Below, in pieces: positions 1 to 5,947 of a stretch of DNA of 11,882 nt (position 1 is its first letter; each line of letters starts with the position of its first letter). The notes beneath the pieces are model-generated. The model searched no databases and had not been told where the DNA came from. It saw nothing but the letters and a program-made list of their open reading frames with translations. The stretch lies in NCBI GenBank assembly GCA_018883305.1, contig VEQI01000068.1:1-11882 (forward strand), in the 5' to 3' direction. The DNA is from Limnohabitans sp. (lineage in GTDB: Bacteria; Pseudomonadota; Gammaproteobacteria; Burkholderiales; Burkholderiaceae_C). A program made the position numbers and the translations under genes.

Positions 1-324
1 CTGTAGAGGTACAGACCATGCCCGCCTTCGTCTTGCACCTTGGCAATCAAAATGGCCTTGCGCTTGAGGGAAGGCGCACGACTGATCCAGTTGCCCTCCG
101 GGAGCATGCCCACAATTTCAGAGTGGGCGTGCTGGCTGATCTGGCGCACCAACGTCTTGCGATAGGCCTCGGGCATCCATTCCTGCGGTTCAATGCGGCC
201 ATCGGCATCGATGCGACGGTCAAAGGCGGCCTGCAATGCCTCTTGGGCAGAAGCGGCTGGTGCCAGGCGGACCGCGCCCTGGTCTTCAGGGGAGGGCGGT
301 AAATCGAGGGCTTGGGTGTACATG
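1..324 (-). CDS. paaA: PaaA, 1,2-phenylacetyl-CoA epoxidase subunit A (5' part only)
   Basis: This is the N-terminal 108 residues of the catalytic subunit of the ring 1,2-phenylacetyl-CoA epoxidase. That multicomponent di-iron monooxygenase (PaaABCE plus PaaD) epoxidises phenylacetyl-CoA in the cytoplasm, the second step of aerobic phenylacetate degradation. The gene continues past the left edge. Translation from the ATG at 324-322 gives MYTQALDLPP, a variable Ala-rich stretch, then the family block IEPQEWMPEAYRKTLVRQIS, QHAHSEIVGMLPEGNWI, RAPSLKRKAILIAKVQDE and GGHGLYLYS. The EGGH in this last block is the ExxH iron-ligand type motif of the ferritin-like fold. An AGGAGAT-like ribosome site lies just upstream (minus strand, about 329-336). 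It is the first gene of a paa operon reading leftward, preceded by a palindromic operator. The N-terminal 30 residues are not diagnostic, but the conserved block makes the assignment very secure. Confidence 0.95.
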
Positions 325-410
325 CAATCTCCTTGAGAGCACCGTTGGCGTCATGGACGTCCCACGGCTGACAGGGCGTGGCAGCGCATCGCAGGTGCGA
401 ACGATCGGCA

Positions 411-447
411 AGTATAGCCAATTAGCCGACCGATCGGTTGGTTAATT
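411..447 (-). promoter_or_regulatory. paa promoter -10 element with PaaR-type (TetR family) palindromic operator
   Basis: The palindrome at 420-447 pairs 12 of 14 positions around the centre between 433 and 434, with arms AATTAGCCGACCGA and TCGGTTGGTTAATT. On the minus strand TATACT (416-411) is a good -10, so the palindrome overlaps the -35 zone of a leftward promoter whose transcript would start about 80 bases before paaA. A core of CCGACCGATCGGT type matches my recollection of the TetR-family PaaR operator of betaproteobacteria. The regulator gene is not in the window. A weaker CGATCG-centred sequence at 402-408 could be a secondary site. The palindrome is directly seen; its assignment to PaaR is inferred. 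Confidence 0.7.
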
Positions 448-561
448 CAGAGGGTATTCCCGCAGGTCCGCTGAACACCCTGTTGGATGGAGGGCTGGCC
501 ATGCAGCCAGGTGACAAGTGGTGGTGTGAACGGCTAGACTGGCCATGTAAACATCGTTGGC

Positions 562-590
562 CCGTCGCTTGGCGACGGTCAGTTTGTTTT
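562..590 (+). terminator. GC hairpin plus T-rich tail in the M20 leader region
   Basis: CCGTCGC (562-568) and GCGACGG (572-578) form a perfect 7-bp stem with a 3-base loop. It is followed by TCAGTTTGTTTT, resembling a Rho-independent terminator read rightward. It sits about 65 bases before the amidohydrolase start with no rightward gene before it. It could be a leader attenuator, a barrier between the divergent units, or chance structure. Confidence 0.35.
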
Positions 591-656
591 GATTGATGAG
601 ACTCATACCAACCGATGACCTGGCGCCTGTGCCAGGTACATCTGTGGAGACTGCCC

Positions 657-1847
657 ATGAACGTTCTTGACTCCATCGTGACCCAAGCCGCCAGCATCAT
701 GGCGGTTCGACGCGACATCCATGCCCATCCCGAACTGTGCTTCGAGGAAAACCGGACGGCCGATCTGGTTGCCGGCAAACTCACTGAATGGGGTATTCAG
801 GTGCATCGGGGTCTGGGGACCACGGGCGTGGTGGGGATTCTCAAAAATGGCACCAGTGATCGTGCCATTGGTCTGCGCGCAGACATGGACGCCTTGCCGA
901 TGCAAGAGTTCAACAGCTTTGAACACGCCAGCCGTCATCCCGGCAAGATGCACGCCTGTGGCCACGATGGCCATGTGGCCATGCTGCTGGCAGCCGCTCA
1001 GCATTTGGCGCAACACCGAAACTTTGACGGCACGGTCTACTTCATCTTCCAACCGGCTGAAGAGGGCGGCGGCGGCGCCCGTGAAATGATCAAGGACGGG
1101 CTGTTTGAGAAGTTCCCGGTTCAGGCCGTCTTTGGCGTGCACAACTGGCCCGGGATGTCGGTGGGGCAGTTTTGTGTCAGCCCTGGACCGGTGATGGCGT
1201 CCAGCAATGAGTTTCGAATCACCATCCGTGGCAAGGGCGGTCACGCCGCCTTGCCCCACAACGGCATTGACCCGGTACCCATCGCCTGCCAGATGGTGCA
1301 AGCCTTTCAAACCATCATCACACGTAACAAAAAGCCAGTAGAGGCAGGCGTGATTTCCGTGACCATGATCCATGCGGGTGAGGCCACCAACGTGATCCCG
1401 GACTACTGCGAGCTGCAGGGCACCGTTCGCACCTTCACTGTTGAGGTGCTGGACATGATCGAGCGGCGCATGCGTCAGATTGCCGAACACATCAGCGCGG
1501 CACATGATGCCACCTGCGAGTTCCATTTCCACCGCAACTATCCCGCCACCTTCAACCACGCTGCCGAAACCGAGTTCTTACGTGGTGTGATGGCCGAGCT
1601 GGTGGGCGCAGAGAACGTCAAGCTGCAAGAGCCCACCATGGGCGCCGAAGACTTCTCCTACATGTTGCAGGCGGTGCCGGGGGCCTATGCTTTCATTGGC
1701 AACGGCGATGGTCAGCACCGTGAGACTGGACATGCCGAGGGCCCCTGTGTGTTGCATAACCCCAGCTATGACTTCAACGACGAGTTGATTCCGCTGGGCG
1801 GCACCTTGTGGGTCAAGGTGGTGGAGAAGTGGCTGGCCAAGGCCTGA
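657..1847 (+). CDS. M20D-family amidohydrolase (hippurate hydrolase / N-acyl-amino-acid amidohydrolase type)
   Basis: This 396-residue metal-dependent hydrolase is of the M20D type (HipO, AbgB, IAA-amino-acid hydrolases). The family cleaves the amide bond of N-acyl or N-aroyl amino acids in the cytoplasm. Visible motifs are RRDIHAHPELCFEE (18-31), LRADMDALPM (73-82), HACGHDGH (99-106, with the metal-binding Cys101 and His103), FQPAEEG (131-137, catalytic and metal Glu pair), GVHNWP (160-165, metal His162), the dimerisation-domain motif GKGGHAALPHNGIDPV and the late MGAEDFSYML. The length is normal for the family. The ATG at 657 is chosen over one 42 bases upstream because GGAGA lies 6 bases before it and the N-terminus then matches the family. 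It is divergent from the paa operon, so phenylacetyl- or indoleacetyl-amino-acid conjugates are plausible substrates, but the sequence alone does not fix the substrate. Confidence 0.92.
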   Translation: MNVLDSIVTQAASIMAVRRDIHAHPELCFEENRTADLVAGKLTEWGIQVHRGLGTTGVVGILKNGTSDRAIGLRADMDALPMQEFNSFEHASRHPGKMHACGHDGHVAMLLAAAQHLAQHRNFDGTVYFIFQPAEEGGGGAREMIKDGLFEKFPVQAVFGVHNWPGMSVGQFCVSPGPVMASSNEFRITIRGKGGHAALPHNGIDPVPIACQMVQAFQTIITRNKKPVEAGVISVTMIHAGEATNVIPDYCELQGTVRTFTVEVLDMIERRMRQIAEHISAAHDATCEFHFHRNYPATFNHAAETEFLRGVMAELVGAENVKLQEPTMGAEDFSYMLQAVPGAYAFIGNGDGQHRETGHAEGPCVLHNPSYDFNDELIPLGGTLWVKVVEKWLAKA

Positions 1848-1940
1848 ACCGGATTTAGGGGAAGTTTTCTAAACAAGCCGCGCCCGGCGGGCTACAGTTC
1901 ACCGCTAAAGCCTGTGGATCAGGCAACAGAGGAGAACACC

Positions 1941-2498
1941 ATGGCAACGCGCAAATCCTTCCCGTTTCAAATGCCCACCGACATGGGCGACAACGTCAAG
2001 GCCCAGGCCCAGGAAATCTGGCTGGCCGGGTTGGGCGCTTTTTCTAAAGCCCAGCAAGAGGGTGGCAAGATGTTTCAAACGCTGGTCGATGACGGCGTGA
2101 ACATGCAACGCAACGCGCAAAAGGCGGCTGAAGCCAAAATTGCCGAGGCCACCGAGAAGATGACCTCCATGGCACAGCAATTTACCCAGCAAGCCTCGGC
2201 CTTGGGTCAAAAGGCCACTGGCCAGTGGGATCGCCTGGAATCCATTTTTGAGGAGCGCGTGGCCAAAGCGCTGACCCGCATGGGGGTGCCGCAAGCCGAT
2301 GCCCTGGCGGCCCTGGAGGCACGCGTGGCGGCGCTGGAAGCGCAACTCAAGGCCAGTGCGGGCAAACCCGTGGCGAAAGCGGCGGCCAAGTCTGCCGTGA
2401 CGGCCAAACGTGCACCTGCGGGGACATCCACGGCTGCCAAGCCCGCAGCGAAAAAAGTCGCCACCAAGCGCAGCGGCGCTGCCACCCGTCAGCGTTGA
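1941..2498 (+). CDS. Phasin, polyhydroxyalkanoate granule-associated protein with histone-like tail
   Basis: This 185-residue protein belongs to the PhaF/PhaI-like phasin family. These amphipathic helical proteins coat polyhydroxyalkanoate storage granules and help control their number and segregation. The N-terminal domain contains the family-like block EIWLAGLGAFSKAQQEGGKM (about 24-43), followed by a long helical stretch rich in Ala, Gln and Glu. A predicted coiled coil (ALAALEARVAALEAQLKA, about 121-138) comes next, then a basic Ala/Lys/Pro tail of about 45 residues with KPVAKAAAK and KPAAKKVATKR, like the DNA-binding tail of PhaF. AGAGGAGA ends 5 bases before the ATG, which fixes the start; an earlier ATG at 1914 lacks such a site. 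It appears monocistronic: 93 bases separate it from the preceding gene and the next gene is convergent. DNA binding by the tail is inferred from composition. Confidence 0.88.
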   Translation: MATRKSFPFQMPTDMGDNVKAQAQEIWLAGLGAFSKAQQEGGKMFQTLVDDGVNMQRNAQKAAEAKIAEATEKMTSMAQQFTQQASALGQKATGQWDRLESIFEERVAKALTRMGVPQADALAALEARVAALEAQLKASAGKPVAKAAAKSAVTAKRAPAGTSTAAKPAAKKVATKRSGAATRQR

Positions 2499-2508
2499 GC
2501 TGAACTAG

Positions 2509-2551
2509 GCGGCAACGCCGCTTCGGGATTGACGGACAAAGCATCCGTCAA
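2509..2551. terminator. Two hairpins in the convergent gap after the phasin gene
   Basis: GCGGC-AAC-GCCGC (2509-2521) is a 5-bp stem. TTGACGGA (2529-2536) and TCCGTCAA (2544-2551) form a perfect 8-bp stem with a 7-base loop. They lie between the phasin stop and the stop of the convergent hydrolase gene, the expected place for bidirectional termination. Neither has a clear T-tract, so the terminator role is inferred from position. Confidence 0.45.
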
Positions 2552-2568
2552 CCAGGTAAGTCGCTGAC

Positions 2569-3432
2569 TCAGCGCTTGAAAGCCACCACTTTCTGGGTCT
2601 GTACACCCAGGCCCTCAATCCCCAGGGCCATGGTGTCACCCGCCTTGAGGAACACCGGGGCGGGCTTGCCGTCTTTCTTGATGCCCATGCCCACGCCAGG
2701 AGGCGTGCCGGTGGTGATGACGTCACCCGGCTTGAGGGTCATGAACTGGCTCACATAGCTCACCAGCTTGGCCACGCCGAAGATCATGGTTTTGGTGCTG
2801 CCGTCTTGCATGCGCTGACCATTGTGGTCCAGCCACATGTGCAGTTTTTGCGGGTTGGGCACCTCGTCGCGGGTGACCAGCCAGGGACCGATGGGGCCAA
2901 AAGTGTCACAACCCTTGCCCTTGTCCCAGCTGCCGCCACGCTCCAGCTGGTATTCACGCTCGCTCACGTCGTTGACCACGCAATAGCCCGCCACGTAGTT
3001 CAGGGCATCCTTTTGCGACACATAGCGTGCCTCGGTTCCAATCACAATGCCCAGTTCCACTTCCCAGTCGCTCTTGGTCGAGCCCTTGGGCAGCATCACG
3101 TCATCGTCTGGCCCCTGAATGCAATTGTTGGCCTTGAGGAAGACGATGGGTTCTTTGGGCAGAGGCATGCCGGCTTCGGCGGCATGGTCGGCGTAGTTCA
3201 GGCCAATGGCCACGAACTTGCTGATCGAGCTGATGGGGCAGCCCATGCGGGGTTTGCCCTTGACCAGGGGCAGCTTGTCAGTTTTGATTTTGCTCAGCTT
3301 GGCCAGCGCCTTGTCGCTCAGTTGGTCGGGGCTGATGTCCTTGATGACCTTGCTGAGGTCGCGGAGCTGACCTTGTGCGTCGATCAGGCCGGGTTTTTCC
3401 TGGCCGGGTTTGCCGTAGCGAACGAGTTTCAT
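2569..3432 (-). CDS. Fumarylacetoacetate hydrolase family protein, probable 2,4-diketo-3-deoxy-sugar-acid hydrolase
   Basis: This 287-residue cytoplasmic enzyme has the FAH fold, which uses a divalent metal to hydrolyse the C-C bond of acylpyruvates. Its closest functional relatives are the 2,4-diketo-3-deoxy-L-fuconate/rhamnonate hydrolases, which yield pyruvate plus lactate; such proteins are often mislabelled ureidoglycolate lyase. Seen in the sequence: an N-terminal cap domain (1-65), GLNYADHAAE (77-86), the metal-ligand motif DWEVELGIVIG (Glu124, Glu126), NDVSERE with Asp155, KGCDTFGPIGPWL, and near the C-terminus TTGTPPGVGMG with a final GIEGLG. Length and start (MKLVRYG) are typical. 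It is the third gene of a leftward operon, 57 bases after a short-chain dehydrogenase. That arrangement (dehydrogenase then diketo-acid hydrolase) mirrors non-phosphorylating L-fucose and L-rhamnose pathways. The family is certain. The substrate is inferred, and with an altronate-dehydratase-type partner it may be a 2,4-diketo-3-deoxyhexonate giving pyruvate and glycerate. Confidence 0.9.
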   Translation of the reverse strand: MKLVRYGKPGQEKPGLIDAQGQLRDLSKVIKDISPDQLSDKALAKLSKIKTDKLPLVKGKPRMGCPISSISKFVAIGLNYADHAAEAGMPLPKEPIVFLKANNCIQGPDDDVMLPKGSTKSDWEVELGIVIGTEARYVSQKDALNYVAGYCVVNDVSEREYQLERGGSWDKGKGCDTFGPIGPWLVTRDEVPNPQKLHMWLDHNGQRMQDGSTKTMIFGVAKLVSYVSQFMTLKPGDVITTGTPPGVGMGIKKDGKPAPVFLKAGDTMALGIEGLGVQTQKVVAFKR

Positions 3433-3489
3433 GGGTTGCCTTTGTGGGTCGAGTGAAAAAGTGAAACAGAGAAAGACATCGCCAGCACG

Positions 3490-4248
3490 TCAGTACGTGG
3501 CGCGGCCGCCAGAAAGGTCAAAGACCGCACCCGTGGTGAAGGAGCAGTCTTCGGTGCACAGCCAGGTCACCATGGCGGCGATTTCTTCCGGCATGCCAAA
3601 GCGGTTCAGGGGAATCTTGCTCAGCATGAACTGAATGTGCTCAGGTGTCATTTGATCAAAGATCGCGGTCTTCACGGCGGCCGGGGTCACGCAGTTGACT
3701 CGGACTTCCGTGTCGGCCATTTCCTTGCCCAGGGATTTGGTGAAGCCGATGACGGCCGCCTTGCTGGTGCTGTACGCGCTGGCGTTGGGGTTGCCTTCCT
3801 TGCCGGCCACCGAAGCGATGTTCACGATGCGGCCATAGTTGCGTTCGCGCATGTGCGGCGCGAGCTCGCGGCAGCACAGGAACACACCGTTGATGTTGAC
3901 GTTCATGACTTGCTGCCAGGCATCGACCGGGTAGTCCCACACCTTGGTGTTGGGGCCCGTGATGCCTGCGCAGCACACCAATGCGTCCACCGGGGCGATG
4001 GCCAAGGTCTGACGAGTGGCTTGTGCCACGGCCTCGGCCTGCGCCACATCCACGGGCACGCAAGCCACCACCGCACCGGGAAACTCTGCTTTCAATTTTT
4101 CCGCGGCCGTGCCCATGCCGCCAATATCTCGGTCCCACAAGGTCACGCGTGCGCCAGAGGCAATCATGCGCTGGGCAATGGCATAGCCCAGGCCAGTGGC
4201 ACCGCCGGTGATGACGCCGTGGCGTCCTTTCATGTCGAGTTGGTTCAT
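3490..4248 (-). CDS. SDR-family NAD-type oxidoreductase (classical short-chain dehydrogenase)
   Basis: This 252-residue classical short-chain dehydrogenase has the cofactor motif TGGATGLG (14-21), an acidic Asp39 at the end of strand 2 (TLWDRD) that favours NAD+ over NADP+, CCAG (92-95) in place of NNAG, and catalytic Asn118, Ser146, Tyr159 and Lys163 (YSTSK). The C-terminal part ends TGAVFDLSGGRATY. It lies between a second dehydrogenase and the diketo-acid hydrolase with only 10 bases upstream, so it is co-transcribed. A role as dehydrogenase of a sugar acid or 2-keto-3-deoxy acid (4- or 5-position) is inferred from context. FabG-like labels should not be trusted here. The ATG at 4248 is preferred over the TTG immediately before it; a GAAAGA stretch 7 bases upstream is a weak ribosome site. 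The exact substrate is unknown. Confidence 0.88.
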   Translation of the reverse strand: MNQLDMKGRHGVITGGATGLGYAIAQRMIASGARVTLWDRDIGGMGTAAEKLKAEFPGAVVACVPVDVAQAEAVAQATRQTLAIAPVDALVCCAGITGPNTKVWDYPVDAWQQVMNVNINGVFLCCRELAPHMRERNYGRIVNIASVAGKEGNPNASAYSTSKAAVIGFTKSLGKEMADTEVRVNCVTPAAVKTAIFDQMTPEHIQFMLSKIPLNRFGMPEEIAAMVTWLCTEDCSFTTGAVFDLSGGRATY

Positions 4249-4258
4249 CAAGGTTCTT

Positions 4259-4993
4259 TCAGATGGTCATGCCGCCGTCCACCATGAAGGCGTTGCCGGT
4301 GGCGAATTGTGACTCGTCCGAGGCCAGGTAGACGATGATGGGTGCAATTTCATGGGCCTGAGCCAGTCGGCCCATGGGCTGACGGGCGATGAAGTTTTTA
4401 CGGGCTTCCACCGGATCCGAGTAACTGTTGATCCGGTCGCCCAGCGAGGGCGTGTCCACGGTGCCGGGACAGATGCAGTTGCAGCGAATGCCCTTGGCCA
4501 CGTAGTCGGCCGCCACGCTCTTGGTGAGGCCGATGACGGCCGCCTTGCTGCTGCCGTAGATGAAACGATTGGGCAGGCCGCGGACACTGGAACATACGCT
4601 GGCCATGTTGATGATGCTGCCACCGCCTTGGGCCAGCATGCGCGGTATGACCTGTTGAATCATCCAAAACTGCGAACGCGCATTGAGGTTGAAGGCGAAG
4701 TTCCAGTCGTCGTCGGTGGCTTCAAGAATGGTGCCGTTGTGGACATAGCCGGCGCAGTTGAAGACCGCGTCGATGCGCGCCATGGCCGCCACCTGGCGAG
4801 CAATGGCGGCCTTGTCGAGTACGTCGAGCACGGCGGTGCTGACATTGGGCACACCCTGGTAGGACGCCAGCAATTGCGGTTGAACGTCGGTGGCAACCAC
4901 CTGGGCGCCTTCAGCCGCCATGGCCAGTGCGGCGGCCTGGCCGATGCCTTGGCCGGCCGCGGTGACGAGAACGGTTTTACCTTGAAGTCTCAT
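4259..4993 (-). CDS. SDR-family dehydrogenase, probable 2-keto-3-deoxy-sugar-acid dehydrogenase (DHRS6-like)
   Basis: This 244-residue classical short-chain dehydrogenase strongly resembles the group containing bacterial 2-keto-3-deoxy-L-fuconate dehydrogenase and animal DHRS6/BDH2. Cofactor motif TAAGQGIG (11-18), Asp36 (ATDVQ) pointing to NAD+, FNCAGYVHNGTI (78-89), catalytic Asn104, Ser132, Tyr146 and Lys150, and the group signatures GLPNRFIYGSSKAAVIGLTK (139-158) and CNCICPGTVDTPSL are all visible. Arg143 sits where DHRS6 has a substrate-carboxylate arginine, consistent with a keto-acid substrate. It is the first gene of the leftward operon and would make the diketo acid that the FAH-family enzyme cleaves. 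The ATG at 4993 is chosen because MRLQGKTVLVTA matches family N-termini. An ATG at 5035 would add 14 atypical residues, and neither start has a clear ribosome site. The reaction is inferred from family and context. Confidence 0.88.
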   Translation of the reverse strand: MRLQGKTVLVTAAGQGIGQAAALAMAAEGAQVVATDVQPQLLASYQGVPNVSTAVLDVLDKAAIARQVAAMARIDAVFNCAGYVHNGTILEATDDDWNFAFNLNARSQFWMIQQVIPRMLAQGGGSIINMASVCSSVRGLPNRFIYGSSKAAVIGLTKSVAADYVAKGIRCNCICPGTVDTPSLGDRINSYSDPVEARKNFIARQPMGRLAQAHEIAPIIVYLASDESQFATGNAFMVDGGMTI

Positions 4994-5053
4994 GGGGTGG
5001 TGTGTGAAAGGGTTGAGTGAGAAGGGCTGGCGCATCGGACGGATCTAGGGGTT

Positions 5054-5068
5054 TGTTCGGATCGAACA
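5054..5068. promoter_or_regulatory. Palindrome TGTTCGGATCGAACA in the SDR-operon leader
   Basis: TGTTCG (5054-5059) and CGAACA (5063-5068) are a perfect inverted repeat around GAT. It lies downstream of the predicted leftward promoter, in the untranslated leader of the dehydrogenase operon. Its sequence differs from the FadR-like site, so it may bind another regulator or form an RNA hairpin. Confidence 0.4.
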
Positions 5069-5100
5069 TGCCTTGACCCTGCAGGCGTGCGCATGGGAAG

Positions 5101-5129
5101 ATTGTGCAACTGGTCTGACCACTTGTCCA
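5101..5129 (-). promoter_or_regulatory. Leftward promoter with FadR-type GntR operator in its spacer
   Basis: On the minus strand TGGACA (5129-5124) is a 5/6 match to the -35 consensus. It is 17 bases from CACAAT (5106-5101), a 4/6 match to the -10. The spacer is filled by CAACTGGTCTGACCACTTG (5107-5125), a palindrome in which CAA, TGGTC, GACCA and TTG all pair around the central T, with one mismatched pair. TGGTCnGACCA is the operator core known for FadR-family GntR regulators. The regulator gene starts 30 bases away on the other strand, so binding should repress the dehydrogenase/hydrolase operon and probably the regulator-TRAP operon too. The palindrome is seen directly; regulation is inferred. 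Confidence 0.72.
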
Positions 5130-5155
5130 ATTCGCGTTATCCCTGATTTTCTTCC

Positions 5156-5887
5156 ATGCCCCTGCAAACTGTCGAACCCCAGCGCCTGTATCGGCAGATT
5201 GCCGAGCAGTTGCGTACGCTGGTGGCGGCGGGTGAGTTCAAGGTGGGGCAGCGACTGCCGGCTGAACGTGACCTGGCTGTGCAACTGGGGGTGAGCCGTC
5301 CCTCCGTGCGCGAGGCGCTGATCGCGCTGGAGGTTGAGGGCGTGATCGAGGTGCGCACAGGCTCGGGCATTTATGTGCGCGCGCCTGCGGCAACCGCCGC
5401 CAAAGGTCGTGCGGGTCATGTGAACGATTTGGCGCAGGCCGATGATGCAACGCCTCTGGATTGGGGGCCTCTGGAAGTGATGCATGCCCGAGGTTTGATC
5501 GAGCCCGACATGGCAGCCTTGGCCGCCGAACGTGCATCCCGTAGCGACTTGAATGCCATTGCCGCAGGTTTGCGTCAAATGCAGCAGCAGGCACGTCGTG
5601 GCGAGGTGCCCAGGGAAGGCGACGAGGCCTTTCATCTGGCCATTGCCCAAGCCAGTGGCAATGGCGTGTTGCTGGACACCTTGCAGCGCTACTGGCGATC
5701 CCGTCACGGGCCCTTGTTTGAAAGACTGGGCGACTACTTCGAGGGGCCTGACTCGTGGCAAGTGGCCATCATTGAGCACGAAGCCGTCCTCCACGCCATC
5801 CAGGCGCGGAATCCACGCGAGGCTCGCAAAGCCATGCAGCGGCACGTGCGGCAGGCCCTGCGGCGTTACAGCGCCAACTGGCGTTGA
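5156..5887 (+). CDS. GntR-family transcriptional regulator, FadR subfamily (FCD domain)
   Basis: This 243-residue protein has a GntR winged helix-turn-helix at about 8-76: LYRQIAEQLRTLV, GQRLPAERDLAVQLGVSRPS, VREALIALEVEGVIEVRTGS, GIYVRAP. An all-helical FCD ligand domain follows at about 100-240. The FCD metal-site pattern is visible as GDEAFHLAIAQASGN near 155-169, EHEAVLHAI near 210-218 and MQRHV near 230. Such regulators usually repress sugar-acid or organic-acid catabolism and release DNA when the pathway substrate or intermediate binds. The gene is divergent from the dehydrogenase operon across a region holding a matching FadR-like operator. It is followed at 60 bases by the TRAP genes with no obvious separate promoter, so it is probably the first gene of the rightward operon. 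No good ribosome site precedes the ATG, but the N-terminus fits the family. Confidence 0.93.
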   Translation: MPLQTVEPQRLYRQIAEQLRTLVAAGEFKVGQRLPAERDLAVQLGVSRPSVREALIALEVEGVIEVRTGSGIYVRAPAATAAKGRAGHVNDLAQADDATPLDWGPLEVMHARGLIEPDMAALAAERASRSDLNAIAAGLRQMQQQARRGEVPREGDEAFHLAIAQASGNGVLLDTLQRYWRSRHGPLFERLGDYFEGPDSWQVAIIEHEAVLHAIQARNPREARKAMQRHVRQALRRYSANWR

Positions 5888-5947
5888 GTCCACCATTTCT
5901 CACCATATCAACCACCTCGATCTTCACTCACTACTCAGGAGACTCAC

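Larger units (their letters stand above)
325..656. other. Divergent intergenic region between paaA and the M20 amidohydrolase
   Basis: This 332-base gap has no convincing gene; open frames across it have no recognisable domain. It holds a leftward -10 element (411-416), a 28-base palindrome (420-447), a GC hairpin followed by a T-rich stretch (562-590), an 11-base perfect palindrome ATGAGACTCAT (596-606) and a half-site copy ACCAACCGAT (607-616). The half-site copy is identical to one arm plus centre of the large palindrome. The ribosome site GGAGA at 646-650 serves the amidohydrolase. A rightward promoter could not be assigned with confidence. Confidence 0.7.

Noticed and set aside
422..784. 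Minus-strand frame crossing the paa/amidohydrolase gap
   Set aside because: It overlaps the amidohydrolase start and the palindrome, has no ribosome site and no recognisable domain.
603..1559. Long minus-strand open frame opposite the amidohydrolase
   Set aside because: It is antisense to a gene with clear M20D motifs and has no recognisable domain; long antisense frames are expected in GC-rich coding DNA.
1848..1940. GC-rich short inverted repeat (GCCC-GGC-GGGC) and GTTT-TCT-AAAC between the amidohydrolase and phasin genes
   Set aside because: The stems are only 4 bp with no T-tract; too weak to call a terminator or operator.
2806..4287. Plus-strand open frames opposite the hydrolase and first SDR
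   Set aside because: The sense strand carries complete catalytic motifs in both genes; the antisense products have no family resemblance.
3490..4993. Reading the two SDR genes as fatty-acid FabG or 3-hydroxybutyrate dehydrogenases linked to PHA metabolism
   Set aside because: The DHRS6-like signatures and operon partnership with an acylpyruvate hydrolase fit a sugar-acid pathway better; the nearby phasin is in a separate convergent unit.
5045..5896. Minus-strand frame covering the GntR gene and the divergent promoter
   Set aside because: It would run through the operator and promoter region and is antisense to a well-supported regulator.
5888..5947. Possible separate promoter for the TRAP genes after the GntR gene
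   Set aside because: Only a good ribosome site is seen; no convincing -35/-10 pair or palindrome could be found in the 60 bases.
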